From Aeromonas allosaccharophila (lineage in GTDB: Bacteria > Pseudomonadota > Gammaproteobacteria > Enterobacterales > Aeromonadaceae): 64,000 bases of DNA. Location of the stretch: the NCBI RefSeq assembly GCF_000819685.1, contig NZ_CDBR01000013.1, positions 62,001 to 126,000 of the forward strand, written 5' to 3'. Both the position numbers and the translations under genes were made by a program. The notes under the pieces are model-generated. The model made no database searches. It saw only the letters and a program-made list of their open reading frames with translations, and was not told the origin of the DNA. Within the stretch, counting starts at the first letter, position 1; each line of letters begins with the position of its first letter. This document shows, in pieces, positions 56,003-64,000 of the stretch.

Positions 56003-57043
56003 TCAAACCTGTTCACGAAAATGGACATCACTGACAGCACGCAGCCGTTCGGCCGCTTGCTCTGCCGTCAGATCGCGCTGTGTTTCTGCCAGCATTTCAT
56101 AACCGACCATAAACTTGCGCACGCTCGCAGAGCGCAGCAGGGGCGGGTAGAAGTGGGCGTGCAACTGCCAGTGGTCGTTCTCTTCGCCATTGAAGGGGGC
56201 GCCATGCCAACCCATGCAATAGGGGAAAGAGCACTGGAACAAGTTGTCATAACGGCTGGTCAGCTTCTTGATTGCGAGCGCCAGATCTGCCCGCTGTTGC
56301 GGGTTTAATGCGGGCAGGTGCGCCACCGAAAACTTGGGCAGCAGCAAGGTCTCGAACGGCCAGGCGGCCCAATAGGGCACGACCGCCAACCAGTGCTCCG
56401 TTTCAACCACGGTGCGACGGCCATCGGCTCGCTCGCGCTCGACATAATCGAGCAACATGGCGCGGCCATGTTTGGCAAGGTATTCCCGCTGGGCGTTGTC
56501 TTCTTTCACGGCTTCGTTGGGTAAGAAGCCGTTGGCCCAGATCTGTCCGTGGGGATGTGGATTGGAGCAACCCATCATGCTGCCCTTGTTTTCGAAGACC
56601 TGGATCCAGGGATAATCACGTCCCAGCTCTGCGGTCTGCTCGCACCAGGTATTGACCACGGCGGTGAGGGCCGGGAGCGACAGCTCGGGCAGTGTCTTGC
56701 TGTGATCCGGTGAGAAGCAGATAACTCGGCTGGTACCGCGAGCACTCTCCAGCAGGAACAGGGGATCGTCACTGGCCGGTGCTGCCGGCGTGTCTGTCAT
56801 CAGGGCGGCAAAGTCGTTGGTAAAGACGAAGGTCTCCTGATAATCCGGATTCTTGTCACCGGTGACTCGGGTATTGCCTGCGCAGAGGAAACAGTCGGGA
56901 TCGTGGGGGGCCCGCTGAGTGCGGTCCGGCTCATCCTGCTGACCCTGCCAGGGGCGTTTCGCCCTGTGGGGCGAGACGAGAACCCACTGCTGGATCAGCG
57001 GGTTATAACGACGATGCGGGTGATCGGTTGGTTCAAATTGCAT
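56003..57043 (-). CDS. galT: Galactose-1-phosphate uridylyltransferase
   Basis: Exchanges UMP between UDP-glucose and galactose 1-phosphate. 346 residues (E. coli 348) with the zinc-site CFLCAGN, and the HIT-like catalytic [20 protein letters not shown] 57043 is chosen because GAGGAG lies 9 nt ahead and [15 protein letters not shown] fits the E. coli start; an in-frame ATG at 57073 overlaps the galE stop (ATGA). Confidence 0.95.
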   Translation of the reverse strand: MQFEPTDHPHRRYNPLIQQWVLVSPHRAKRPWQGQQDEPDRTQRAPHDPDCFLCAGNTRVTGDKNPDYQETFVFTNDFAALMTDTPAAPASDDPLFLLESARGTSRVICFSPDHSKTLPELSLPALTAVVNTWCEQTAELGRDYPWIQVFENKGSMMGCSNPHPHGQIWANGFLPNEAVKEDNAQREYLAKHGRAMLLDYVERERADGRRTVVETEHWLAVVPYWAAWPFETLLLPKFSVAHLPALNPQQRADLALAIKKLTSRYDNLFQCSFPYCMGWHGAPFNGEENDHWQLHAHFYPPLLRSASVRKFMVGYEMLAETQRDLTAEQAAERLRAVSDVHFREQV

Positions 57044-57069
57044 GGATAAATGCTCCTCGTGCTGGCTAC

Positions 57070-58092
57070 TCATAGGGTCGGATAGCCGTTCGGGTTTTGT
57101 GATTGCCAGCGCCAGGTATCGGCGGTCATGTCATCAAGGGTGCGATGAGCTTGCCAGCCCAGTTCGGTGAGGGCCCGGCTGGGATCTGCCCAGCATTGGG
57201 CGATATCCCCCGCGCGCCGTGGCACGATTTCATAAGGCAGGTCACGGCCACAGGCCCGGGAAAAAGCGGCATGTATGTCGAGCACGCTGTAGCCATGTCC
57301 TGTCCCCAGGTTGTAGACATGAACACCCGCCTGTCCAAACTGGGTCTGCAAGGCTGCCACGTGACCATCGGCCAGATCCATCACATGAATGTAATCGCGC
57401 ACGCCAGTGCCATCCGGGGTGGGATAGTCATCCCCAAAAATGGCGAGTTTGTCACGGCGTCCTACCGCCACCTGGGCAATATAGGGCATCAGATTGTTGG
57501 GGATCCCTTGCGGATCCTCACCCATCAAGCCACTGGGGTGAGCACCCACCGGATTGAAATAGCGCAGCAGGGTCAATGACCAGTCGGGCGCCGCATTGGC
57601 AAAGTCCTTGATGAGGCGCTCAACCATCAGCTTGCTCTGGCCATAAGGATTGGTGGCTTGCAGGGTTGGGCTCTCTTCACGGATAGGCATGGTCTCCGGC
57701 TCGCCGTAGACGGTGGCCGATGAGCTGAACAACAAGGTTTTGACGTCGGCACGCTGCATCGCCTGTAACAAAACCAGGGTGCCGCTGACATTATTGTCAT
57801 AGTATTCAAGTGGTTTTTGCACTGACTCCCCAACCGCCTTGAGCCCGGCGAAGTGGATCACGGCATCTATCTGCTGTTCCGCGAATACCCGATCCAGCAA
57901 GCTGGCATCACGCACATCCCCCCGATAAAGGACTGGGCGCTGCCCGCTGAGGGTTTGGATACGTTCGAGAACACTTTCTTTGCTGTTGGCGAGGTTATCT
58001 AACAGTATGGGGGTTATACCGGCAGCGATAAGCTGCAGACAGGTATGACTTCCTATGTAACCAGTTCCACCGGTGACAAGGATTTTCAACAT
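57070..58092 (-). CDS. galE: UDP-glucose 4-epimerase
   Basis: Interconverts UDP-galactose and UDP-glucose. 340 residues with the NAD motif [10 protein letters not shown] at the N-terminus, [10 protein letters not shown] (catalytic Ser/Thr region) and the Tyr-x3-Lys in [17 protein letters not shown] lies 6 nt before the ATG. First gene of the gal operon. Confidence 0.96.
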   Translation of the reverse strand: MLKILVTGGTGYIGSHTCLQLIAAGITPILLDNLANSKESVLERIQTLSGQRPVLYRGDVRDASLLDRVFAEQQIDAVIHFAGLKAVGESVQKPLEYYDNNVSGTLVLLQAMQRADVKTLLFSSSATVYGEPETMPIREESPTLQATNPYGQSKLMVERLIKDFANAAPDWSLTLLRYFNPVGAHPSGLMGEDPQGIPNNLMPYIAQVAVGRRDKLAIFGDDYPTPDGTGVRDYIHVMDLADGHVAALQTQFGQAGVHVYNLGTGHGYSVLDIHAAFSRACGRDLPYEIVPRRAGDIAQCWADPSRALTELGWQAHRTLDDMTADTWRWQSQNPNGYPTL

Positions 58093-58132
58093 GTGGTGCT
58101 CCTTGATGCTTATTTATGTTGGCGATCTTGTT

Positions 58133-58148
58133 GTGTAACCGCTTTCCC
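58133..58148. promoter_or_regulatory. GalR-type operator in the gal promoter region
   Basis: GTGTAACCGCTTTCCC matches the E. coli GalR/GalS consensus GTGTAANCGNTTACAC at all but two fixed positions. It lies 41-56 bases before galE and would cover the predicted galE transcription start. Confidence 0.65.
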
Positions 58149-58150
58149 TT

Positions 58151-58179
58151 ATTGTGCTCTTGCTGGGGGGGGGAAGGAA
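58151..58179 (-). promoter_or_regulatory. Proposed galE promoter with a nine-G tract in the spacer
   Basis: Read on the minus strand: weak -35 TTCCTT (58179-58174), 17-bp spacer, -10 CACAAT (58156-58151). The spacer holds a run of nine identical bases (G on the plus strand, 58165-58173). The CRP site lies about 60 bases before the predicted start, as in class I CRP promoters. Confidence 0.4.
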
Positions 58180-58196
58180 GATGACTGTGCATTTAA

Positions 58197-58212
58197 TGTG
58201 ATTTTTGTCACA
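58197..58212. promoter_or_regulatory. CRP site between galE and galR
   Basis: TGTGATTTTTGTCACA is an exact TGTGA-N6-TCACA site. It could activate the gal operon and perhaps the divergent regulator gene. Confidence 0.8.
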
Positions 58213-58401
58213 GATGGACTTCGGGATGCTGGCTTATCCGGATTTTGTGAATGTAAGTGCGTTACACTGCCGCTGACATATATTGATAGGATGCTCTCGC
58301 TTTTTAGATGAAAGCCGTGTCAGGCATGGGAAATGCCGGTAGTATCTTGAACCCATGAAATAATGGTTTTTATTTGTACCGTTCACCGGAAACGCTAATC
58401 C

Positions 58402-59403
58402 ATGGCAACAATCAAAGATGTAGCACTCCTGTCAGGCGTATCTGTCGCCACAGTCTCACGTGTCATCAATAATTCTCCCAAGGCGAGTCAGGCTTCTCGT
58501 GATGCCGTCTTCAAGGCGATGAATGAACTCAACTACCATCCTAACGCCAATGCGCGGGCGTTGGCCCATCAAAGCAACGAGACACTAGGGCTGGTTGTTG
58601 CAGATGTGTCTGACCCCTTCTTCGGCACCATGGTGAAAGCCGTAGAACAAGTGGCACAGTCGACGGGCAACTTCCTGCTCATCGGGAATGGCTATCACGA
58701 TGCCGTCAAAGAAAAGCATGTGATAGAGCAGTTAATGGGCCATCGCTGTTCGGGGCTGGTTGTGCACGCCAAAATGCTGCCGGATGAAGAGTTGATCCAG
58801 ATGATGAGTTATGTCCCAGGCATGGTGCTGATCAATCGCATCGTTCCCGGGTACGAGTCCCGCTGTGTGGCGCTGGACGATCGTTATGGCTCCTGGTTGG
58901 CAACCCGTCATCTGATCCAGGAAGGGCACAAGAAGATAGGGTTTCTCTGCTCCAATCATCAGATCTCTGATTCACAAGATCGCTTGCAGGGTTACCTTGA
59001 TGCGTTGCAAGAGCACGAGATAGCCGTCGATGAGCGCCTGATCTCCCGTGGCAGTCCGGATGAACTGGGCGGTGAGGCGGCGATGACTGAGCTGCTGAGC
59101 CGAGGCCAGCATATGACGGCAGTGGTCTGCTATAACGACTCAATGGCAGCAGGGGCTTTGTCCGTGTTGAGCGATAATGGTATCGAGGTGCCACAGGAGC
59201 TATCACTGGTTGGGTTTGATGATGTCCTGATCTCTCGTTACTTGCGCCCTCGCTTGACGACGGTGCGTTATCCCATCATCGCTATGGCCACCCAGGCTGC
59301 CGAGCTGGCGATCGCCTTGGCAAAAGGGGGGCCCCTGCCCCAGACGACTCATATGTTCAGCCCTACTTTGGTTCGCCGTCATTCGGTCCGGAGTATTGAC
59401 TGA
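58402..59403 (+). CDS. galR: GalR/GalS-type LacI-family repressor
   Basis: 333 residues: LacI-type helix-turn-helix with hinge (TIKDVALLSGVSVATVSRVI, then HPNANARALA) and a sugar-binding core (LGLVVADVSDPFFG, CYNDSMAAGALSVL, LSLVGFDDVLISRYLRPRLT). Closest to GalR/GalS; lies divergent from galETK and upstream of the glycoporin gene, both of which have GalR-type boxes. The coding region is less GC-rich than the neighbours. Confidence 0.9.
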   Translation: MATIKDVALLSGVSVATVSRVINNSPKASQASRDAVFKAMNELNYHPNANARALAHQSNETLGLVVADVSDPFFGTMVKAVEQVAQSTGNFLLIGNGYHDAVKEKHVIEQLMGHRCSGLVVHAKMLPDEELIQMMSYVPGMVLINRIVPGYESRCVALDDRYGSWLATRHLIQEGHKKIGFLCSNHQISDSQDRLQGYLDALQEHEIAVDERLISRGSPDELGGEAAMTELLSRGQHMTAVVCYNDSMAAGALSVLSDNGIEVPQELSLVGFDDVLISRYLRPRLTTVRYPIIAMATQAAELAIALAKGGPLPQTTHMFSPTLVRRHSVRSID

Positions 59404-59437
59404 TATTCCCCTGATCCCACGCTATCAATAAATTATC

Positions 59438-59468
59438 AGGCAAGGCCGTCAAGGTACCTTGCCTTTTT
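59438..59468 (+). terminator. galR terminator
   Basis: AGGCAAGG/CCTTGCCT with an 11-nt loop and T5. Confidence 0.85.
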
Positions 59469-59781
59469 GTCTCTTCCTTGTCTGTATCCTCCTCTTGTTG
59501 CTGCTGCGTATGGCTGTCCAGAGTCCAGAGCCCACAGCGTCATCATTCATTCTGGAATAGATGAAACCATGTCTTACACCAGGTGATGCTGCTCACATTT
59601 TTGATAGACCCGCTGCAATTTTTGTATGTCCTCATTGTTGTTGAGCTCCTGAATTCACAAATGGTGTAATCGGTAACACTGGTGTGCTATTTATTTAATT
59701 GCAAGAAATTCAATTTCTTACGTGCTATTTGTTATTTGGTGCTAATAATAGAAAACTCAATTGATGTAATTATTACAATTA
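59469..59781 (+). other. AT-rich gene-free stretch upstream of the glycoporin promoter
   Basis: About 310 bases of low GC content with no coding signal; several near-palindromic A/T-rich pieces (AAGAAATTCAATTTCTT near 59703-59719). Likely a regulatory or bent-DNA region. Confidence 0.5.
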
Positions 59782-59797
59782 TGTGAGTTGCGTCATG
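59782..59797. promoter_or_regulatory. CRP-like site before the glycoporin gene
   Basis: TGTGAGTTGCGTCATG matches TGTGA-N6-TCACA at 8 of 10 positions. Its centre is about 42 bases ahead of the start predicted from the -10 element at 59820, the class II CRP position. Confidence 0.6.
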
Positions 59798-59819
59798 TCA
59801 GTTTTTGCTTGAATCTTTC

Positions 59820-59825
59820 TATAAT
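59820..59825 (+). promoter_or_regulatory. -10 element of the glycoporin promoter
   Basis: Exact TATAAT; no -35 match at 17-18 bp, as expected for an activator-dependent promoter. Predicted start about 59832. Confidence 0.65.
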
Positions 59826-59837
59826 CCATCTCGATTA

Positions 59838-59853
59838 GTGAAAGCGCTTTCCC
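59838..59853. promoter_or_regulatory. GalR-type operator before the glycoporin gene
   Basis: GTGAAAGCGCTTTCCC; the core GAAAGCGCTTTC is a perfect 12-bp palindrome. It lies just after the predicted transcription start (about +7 to +22), a position that allows repression. Confidence 0.75.
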
Positions 59854-59911
59854 TCTGGATTGGTGAGCGTTCATCAAGATAACAATGCAACAGTGGAATA
59901 AAGGAATGACT

Positions 59912-61192
59912 ATGAAAGTGAAACTACTGACTACATCCGTTGCCCTGGCTCTGTCAATGACAGCATTTAGCTCTAATGCTGTTGATTTCTCTGGTTATTT
60001 TCGATCCGGCGTAGGTGTGTCCCAAGATGGGGATATGCAAACCGGCAATCAGAGCCTTGTCGGACGCCTGGGTAACGAAAGTGATACCTATACCGAAGTT
60101 GGTATTGGTCAGGAGGTTTACAACAAGGATGGCAAGACTTTCTATGTCGACAGCATGTTCAGCATGCAGAGCGATGGTTCTAATGACTATGAAAGCACCA
60201 CCACTGTGTGTAACTTCGAGCAGAAGGAGTGCAAGGATGATGCAACCTTTGCGCTGCGCCAATTTAATGTGAAGGCCAAGGGGCTGATCTCTGCAGCCCC
60301 CGATGCTGTGGTCTGGGCTGGTAAGCGTTTCTATCAACGTCATGATCTTCATATCATCGATACCAAATACTGGAATATCTCTGGTGCTGGTGCCGGTATT
60401 GAAAACCTCAAAGCAGGTCCTGGGGCATTCTCACTGGCCTGGATCCGCTCTGATGGCAACGACATCAACAACGATATCGTTAACAATGACTTGAACGTCA
60501 ACTTCCTGGATCTGCGTTATGCCGGCTGGGCACCCTGGGAAGGGGCCTGGACTGAGACAGGCATCAGCTATGCCATGCCTAATCCGACCGATGAGCAGAA
60601 AGATGAAGGTGGCAAGTACGATCCCAAGAATGGTGTCATGCTGACGGCAGAAATGAGCCAATATTTTGCTGGCAGCGGCATCAACGAGAAGCTGGTACTG
60701 CAATATGCAGACAAGGGGTTGGCCCAGAACATGATCTCTCAAGGGGGCGGCTGGTATGACGTTTGGCAACTCACTGATGACGCCAAGGGTTACCGGGTGA
60801 TCCTGACCGGTGATATCCCCCTGGGTGACAAGTTTTCGGTCAACCATGTCTTTACCTATGGTAAGGGTGAAAAACTGCAGGAATGGCACGACAACACCGA
60901 GTTGTTCAGTGCGGTGGCCCGTGGCGGTTATGCTTGGACCGATATCATGAAGACGTTGGTTGAAGCCGGTACATATGAAAGCACCAAGACCTGGACCAGT
61001 GGTTCCGAAGACAAGTCCAGTGGTCAAAAATACACCCTAGCGCAGGCCTGGTCTGCCGGCCCCAGCATGTTTGCCCGCCCAGAGATCCGTGTGTTTGCCA
61101 GCTACCTGAAAGATGGTGAAGGCGAGTCATTCAATGGGGGGGAGGATGACAACACCTGGAACTTCGGTGTACAGGCCGAAGCCTGGTGGTAA
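59912..61192 (+). CDS. LamB/maltoporin-family glycoporin, probably for galacto-oligosaccharides
   Basis: 426 residues. Signal peptide ending FSSNA, mature start [17 protein letters not shown] as in LamB porins; then [20 protein letters not shown] (the conserved RxYxRHD... segment of maltoporins) and a C-terminal strand ending EAWW. AAAGGA lies 6 nt before ATG 59912. Context (GalR box, GH53 enzymes, gal genes) suggests uptake of galactan fragments rather than maltodextrins, comparable to GanL-type porins. A terminator lies between it and the next gene. Confidence 0.88.
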   Translation: MKVKLLTTSVALALSMTAFSSNAVDFSGYFRSGVGVSQDGDMQTGNQSLVGRLGNESDTYTEVGIGQEVYNKDGKTFYVDSMFSMQSDGSNDYESTTTVCNFEQKECKDDATFALRQFNVKAKGLISAAPDAVVWAGKRFYQRHDLHIIDTKYWNISGAGAGIENLKAGPGAFSLAWIRSDGNDINNDIVNNDLNVNFLDLRYAGWAPWEGAWTETGISYAMPNPTDEQKDEGGKYDPKNGVMLTAEMSQYFAGSGINEKLVLQYADKGLAQNMISQGGGWYDVWQLTDDAKGYRVILTGDIPLGDKFSVNHVFTYGKGEKLQEWHDNTELFSAVARGGYAWTDIMKTLVEAGTYESTKTWTSGSEDKSSGQKYTLAQAWSAGPSMFARPEIRVFASYLKDGEGESFNGGEDDNTWNFGVQAEAWW

Positions 61193-61215
61193 GCACCACA
61201 CAGGTTGAACAATCA

Positions 61216-61238
61216 GGGAGCCGTTGGCTCCCTTTTTT
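61216..61238 (+). terminator. Terminator after the glycoporin gene
   Basis: GGGAGCC/GGCTCCC with loop GTT and T6. Some read-through is expected to express the GH53 gene 22 bases on. Confidence 0.85.
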
Positions 61239-61260
61239 GTCTCGGGCCAGGAGATCGCCG

Positions 61261-62406
61261 ATGGTGTGGCCGGGATGGCAACCGCTGTTGGGGGCCATGT
61301 TGCTGATGAGTGCATCGTGCATGAGCAAGGAGGGTGAGCCCATGATTATCGGGGCGGATGTCTCCCATCTACCGCAGCTGGAAGCGGCCGGAGCCCGTTT
61401 TTATGATGGTGCGTTGCCAGAAGACTTGCTGGTGATCCTCAAGCGTCATGGGATAAATGCCATTCGTATCAAGGTCTGGAATGAGCCTGGGGAGCATGAT
61501 CGCTTCCCGGCGGATCAGAGTGGGGCTGATGGGTATAACAACCCGGATCATGTGCTTGCTCTGGCCAGACGAGCCCATCGGATGGGATTCAGGATCATGC
61601 TGGACTTCCACTACAGCGACTGGTGGGCCGATCCAGGCAAGCAGCATATGCCGGTTGCCTGGCGTGACAAGCCGGTGGCCGTGGTCAGCGAGCGGCTCTA
61701 TCAATTTACTCACCAGCTGATGAGCCGTTTGCAGGGGGAGGGGATCACCCCGGCCTGGGTTCAGGTGGGCAATGAGATCTCAAATGGCATGCTGTGGCCG
61801 CTGGGGCGTGTGCCTCACTGGGATAATCTGGCTCTGTTTCTTGGTGCAGGGGCTCGCGCCGTCAAGGCAGTATCACCCTCGACCCAAGTCATGCTGCATC
61901 TGGATGCCGGTGGGGATAACGCACGTTGTCGTCACTGGTTCGAAGAGATCATTGCCCGCAAGGTTCCCTTCGATGTGATTGGACTCTCTTACTACCCGGT
62001 GTGGCATGGCGCCATGGGGGATCTGGCCCTCAACATGGCTGACTTGACTAACCGGTTTTCCCGTCCTGTGATCGTGGTTGAAACGGCGTATCCCTGGACA
62101 CGGGGCAACGGGGATCCGCAGCCAAACATCTACACCCATACCGGGCCAGAGAGCTATCCGATGACCCCGGTAGGGCAGCGTGATTTTCTGTGGCAGTTGC
62201 TGCGCGAGATCCATGGTGTACCGCAGGGGCGAGGGCTGGGTTTCTTCTACTGGGAGCCCGAGTTTATTGCGGTAGAAGGGGCTGGTTGGAAGCAGGGGGC
62301 CGGGAATGAGTGGGATAACGTGACCCTGTTTGATGCCGATGGCCGAGCCTTGCCGGCGCTCAGATCCTTGGCTTTGGCGGTGAGATCGGTGACGAAAAAA
62401 GAGTAA
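61261..62406 (+). CDS. ganB: GH53 endo-beta-1,4-galactanase (possible lipoprotein)
   Basis: 381 residues. ATG 61261 has AGGAG 7 nt ahead. The N-terminal export segment WQPLLGAMLLMSASC could be a lipoprotein signal with a weak lipobox. The GH53 body has GADVSHLPQLEAAGARFYDG, the acid/base Glu172 in VQVGNEISNGMLWP and the nucleophile Glu274 in IVVETAYPW, and ends with GLGFFYWEPEFIAVEGAGW. Cuts beta-1,4-galactan (pectic arabinogalactan I). Probably periplasmic or membrane-bound, working on imported oligomers. Shares only moderate similarity with the second GH53 enzyme next door. Confidence 0.9.
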   Translation: MVWPGWQPLLGAMLLMSASCMSKEGEPMIIGADVSHLPQLEAAGARFYDGALPEDLLVILKRHGINAIRIKVWNEPGEHDRFPADQSGADGYNNPDHVLALARRAHRMGFRIMLDFHYSDWWADPGKQHMPVAWRDKPVAVVSERLYQFTHQLMSRLQGEGITPAWVQVGNEISNGMLWPLGRVPHWDNLALFLGAGARAVKAVSPSTQVMLHLDAGGDNARCRHWFEEIIARKVPFDVIGLSYYPVWHGAMGDLALNMADLTNRFSRPVIVVETAYPWTRGNGDPQPNIYTHTGPESYPMTPVGQRDFLWQLLREIHGVPQGRGLGFFYWEPEFIAVEGAGWKQGAGNEWDNVTLFDADGRALPALRSLALAVRSVTKKE

Positions 62407-62420
62407 GGCTTGTTTGACGG

Positions 62421-62448
62421 GCAGGGGGATACCAACAGATCCCCCTGC
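62421..62448. terminator. Bidirectional hairpin between the two GH53 genes
   Basis: Perfect 10-bp stem GCAGGGGGAT/ATCCCCCTGC with an 8-nt loop, between the convergent genes. Confidence 0.75.
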
Positions 62449-62468
62449 TATCAATGGTGATGTTGCGA

Positions 62469-63473
62469 TCAGTTTTGCAGGAACGCATCCATGGCATGGG
62501 TGGGTTTGCCACCTTGGTCCATCAGGCCGAGCGAGTAATTTTGCCAACCGTTATGGCTTTGGGGTTCCCAGTAGAAGACACCCAATCCCTTGTTGTCCGG
62601 GATCCACTTCATCTTGTTGAGCAGATCGACCAGGGTATCGTAGCTGTTTTTCGGATCATCCCAGGGCATGCCCACCTCCACTATCATCACCTCCTTGCCA
62701 TGGCGGCTGACCATATCGGCAAGGTTGTCATAGCAACGGTTGTTCATGGAGAACCAGTCGCCATTGCCGGTCTGGGTGGGGTAGATGGATGCGCCGATCA
62801 CATCCCACTTGGCGCCATTGGCCTTGAGGCCGTCAAACATCCAGCGGTAAAGGGCATTGTTCTCGCAGTTGGCGAGATGGACTATCACCTTGGTCGACTT
62901 GTTGACGGCCTTGACGGCGTCATAACCACTGTTGATCAGCCAGGCAAAATTGCGCATGTTGGCCGATGCCTTGCCGTCATCCCACAGCATGCCATTGTTG
63001 GTCTCGTTGCCAACTTGTACCCATTTTGGCGTGATGCCGGCCTGCTTCAGGGCGACGAGCGAGTTGTAGGTATGCCAGTAGACGTTGGACATCAACTGCT
63101 CGAAGGTATAGCCCTGCCAGGCGGCCGGTTTGGTCTGTTTACCCGGGTCGGCCCAGCTGTCGCTGTAGTGAAAGTCGATCATGATATCGAAGCCCGCGGC
63201 CTTGGCCCGTTTGGCTTTGGCGATGACATCGTTGAGGCCATTCCAGCCTCCGGCTGGATTGACCCAGACCCGCAGCCGTATGGCGTTGATGCCGTGCTGT
63301 TTCAGGGTGAGCAACAGGTCCTGCTGCTTGCCACTGTCGTTGTAAAACCTGTAGCCGGACTGCTCCATCTGGGTGAGCCAGCTGACGTCGGCTCCCTTGA
63401 CCATGGCAGTACTTTCTGACGGGTTGAGCATGCTGGCGCCAAGCACCAGAGCACTGATCAAGCTCAGTTTCAT
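62469..63473 (-). CDS. GH53 endo-beta-1,4-galactanase (secreted)
   Basis: 334 residues. Plain signal peptide MKLSLISALVLGASMLNPSE with cut after SESTA, then MVKGADVSWLTQMEQSG. Acid/base Glu157 in VQVGNETNNGMLW and nucleophile Glu266 in MIVEVGMPW. HYSDSWADPGKQTKPAAW and GLGVFYWEPQSHNGWQNYSL are GH53 marks. Likely exported to attack galactan outside, complementing the other enzyme. No GalR box was found close to its start. Confidence 0.92.
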   Translation of the reverse strand: MKLSLISALVLGASMLNPSESTAMVKGADVSWLTQMEQSGYRFYNDSGKQQDLLLTLKQHGINAIRLRVWVNPAGGWNGLNDVIAKAKRAKAAGFDIMIDFHYSDSWADPGKQTKPAAWQGYTFEQLMSNVYWHTYNSLVALKQAGITPKWVQVGNETNNGMLWDDGKASANMRNFAWLINSGYDAVKAVNKSTKVIVHLANCENNALYRWMFDGLKANGAKWDVIGASIYPTQTGNGDWFSMNNRCYDNLADMVSRHGKEVMIVEVGMPWDDPKNSYDTLVDLLNKMKWIPDNKGLGVFYWEPQSHNGWQNYSLGLMDQGGKPTHAMDAFLQN

Positions 63474-63607
63474 CCTTGTTTCTCCGTAATTGAAAAGGGG
63501 TCGGGCTCATGGCTGAACCCGGGGCAGGGGGGAAGGTTGTAGGGCAATCGCCTGCCTGGATGCGCCATGGCCATGGCACATCCAGTCAGGTGCTGGGCAA
63601 ATGTGAT

Positions 63608-63628
63608 ATGGGCCGGGAGACGGCCCAT
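63608..63628 (-). terminator. Hairpin after the last (partial) gene
   Basis: ATGGGCCG/CGGCCCAT with loop GGAGA; lies just after the stop of the minus-strand gene at 63636. No clear T-run. Confidence 0.5.
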
Positions 63629-63635
63629 GGGGGTG

Positions 63636-64000
63636 TTACTGCGCCTTGCTTACCGTCAGCTGGATGCTGGCGGGATCGCGGCGATCCAGGGTAAAGAGGT
63701 AGGCCCCATCCTCGAGGGGGGTGAACTTCATGTCACTCCACTGGTAACCGGCCTTGACGATGACGGGCTTGCCCGCTTCCACCTTGCTGGCGGGGTCGAA
63801 CTGGCCGTAGGTGGTATCGCTTTTCCACTTCTCATCGGCAATCTTGAATTTGTAGGCGCCGTGGCTGGCTTGCAGGCGGGTGGTGACGGTGAGCAGATCA
63901 GGCTGACTCTGGACCAGTTGCTGGGCGGCCGGGGCCTCCCAGTTGTTCATCTCCCCGCGCAGGAAGAGAGAGCGAGTTTGCGCCGTATCGGCCTCGGCGG
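63636..64000 (-). CDS. C-terminal end of a secreted carbohydrate-active protein (5' end outside window)
   Basis: About 121 residues seen. The start of the visible part, RSLFLRGEMNNWEAP, followed by YKFKIADEKWKSDTTYG and GAYLFTLDRRDPASIQLTVS, is like the carbohydrate-binding module at an end of alpha-amylase/pullulanase-type proteins ('RG-MN-W' then FKIAD). The catalytic part is beyond the window. With GH53 genes next to it, a further polysaccharide-degrading enzyme is likely, but whether it acts on galactan or starch cannot be told. Confidence 0.7.
   Translation of the reverse strand, partial: AEADTAQTRSLFLRGEMNNWEAPAAQQLVQSQPDLLTVTTRLQASHGAYKFKIADEKWKSDTTYGQFDPASKVEAGKPVIVKAGYQWSDMKFTPLEDGAYLFTLDRRDPASIQLTVSKAQ

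Noticed and set aside
58386-58401. GalR-like box just before the galR start codon
   Set aside because: Only the central AAACGCT part agrees; too many mismatches against the consensus.
1-64000. CRISPR array, intact prophage, intact insertion sequence, rRNA genes
   Set aside because: No regularly spaced repeats, no phage gene block and no complete transposase were found on either strand.

Overview
The window is a GC-rich chromosomal segment of a gammaproteobacterium. The gene content (FabV enoyl reductase, AlaA, Lpp, ClsA, RlmF, NlpC, PepT, a YtfQRT-YjfF sugar importer, a galETK operon beside a GalR-type regulator, two methyl-accepting chemotaxis proteins) and the codon usage fit Aeromonas best. 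That genus call is inference from gene content and was not checked by any database search.

Layout. 0-5.3 kb: tail of an alpha/beta hydrolase, moeA-moeB (molybdopterin), folE, and a chemoreceptor. 5.3-15 kb: fhs (formate-tetrahydrofolate ligase), a small unknown gene, a LysR regulator divergent from yceI plus a membrane protein, an S-adenosylhomocysteine-hydrolase-like protein of unknown role, a SelW/Rdx-like thioredoxin-fold protein, an OlsF-type two-domain acyltransferase and pepT. 15-18.7 kb: a good promoter, a leader of about 610 nt with pseudoknot-like pairing, then speA; next a 62-aa gene behind a perfect FNR-type box, and a 97-aa unknown. 18.9-26.6 kb: a second chemoreceptor; a cysteine-catabolism locus (cyuP divergent from ridA-cyuA-YheO-like regulator); a histidine phosphatase; a solute-binding-like gene that seems to have lost its 5' end. 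26.7-31.8 kb: ytfQ-ytfR-ytfT-yjfF (galactofuranose-type ABC importer), followed by a decayed IS3-family fragment. 32-44.9 kb: fabV, a YfcC-family permease, alaA, a DUF1653 gene, aqpZ behind a perfect CRP box, a lytic transglycosylase, a GNAT enzyme, a DUF1439 protein, cls, a DUF945 protein, purU, and an FMN riboswitch controlling ribB. 45-53.6 kb: lpp, cnoX and a phosphopantetheinyl transferase, nlpC, rlmF, a MaoC-type hydratase, an SLC13-family carrier, a DUF481 outer-membrane protein and an L,D-transpeptidase. 54.2 kb: tRNA-Ser(CGA), followed by about 540 bases without a recognisable gene.

54.8-64 kb is a galactose/galactan module. galE-galT-galK (minus strand) diverge from a GalR-family repressor; beyond it lie a LamB-type glycoporin, a GH53 endo-galactanase with a possible lipoprotein signal, a second GH53 endo-galactanase with a plain secretion signal, and the end of a gene with a carbohydrate-binding-like C-terminus. 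A GalR-type operator and a CRP site sit both in the gal promoter region and in front of the porin gene. This suggests one regulon: secreted GH53 cuts galactan, the porin admits oligomers, the second GH53 trims them, and Leloir enzymes use the galactose. The gal promoter also carries a run of nine G residues between the proposed -35 and -10 positions.

No CRISPR array, intact prophage or intact insertion sequence was seen. The most interesting signals are the speA leader RNA, the galactan regulon with its poly-G promoter, the RidA-cysteine desulfidase pairing with a palindromic operator, and the divergent SAH-hydrolase-like protein.
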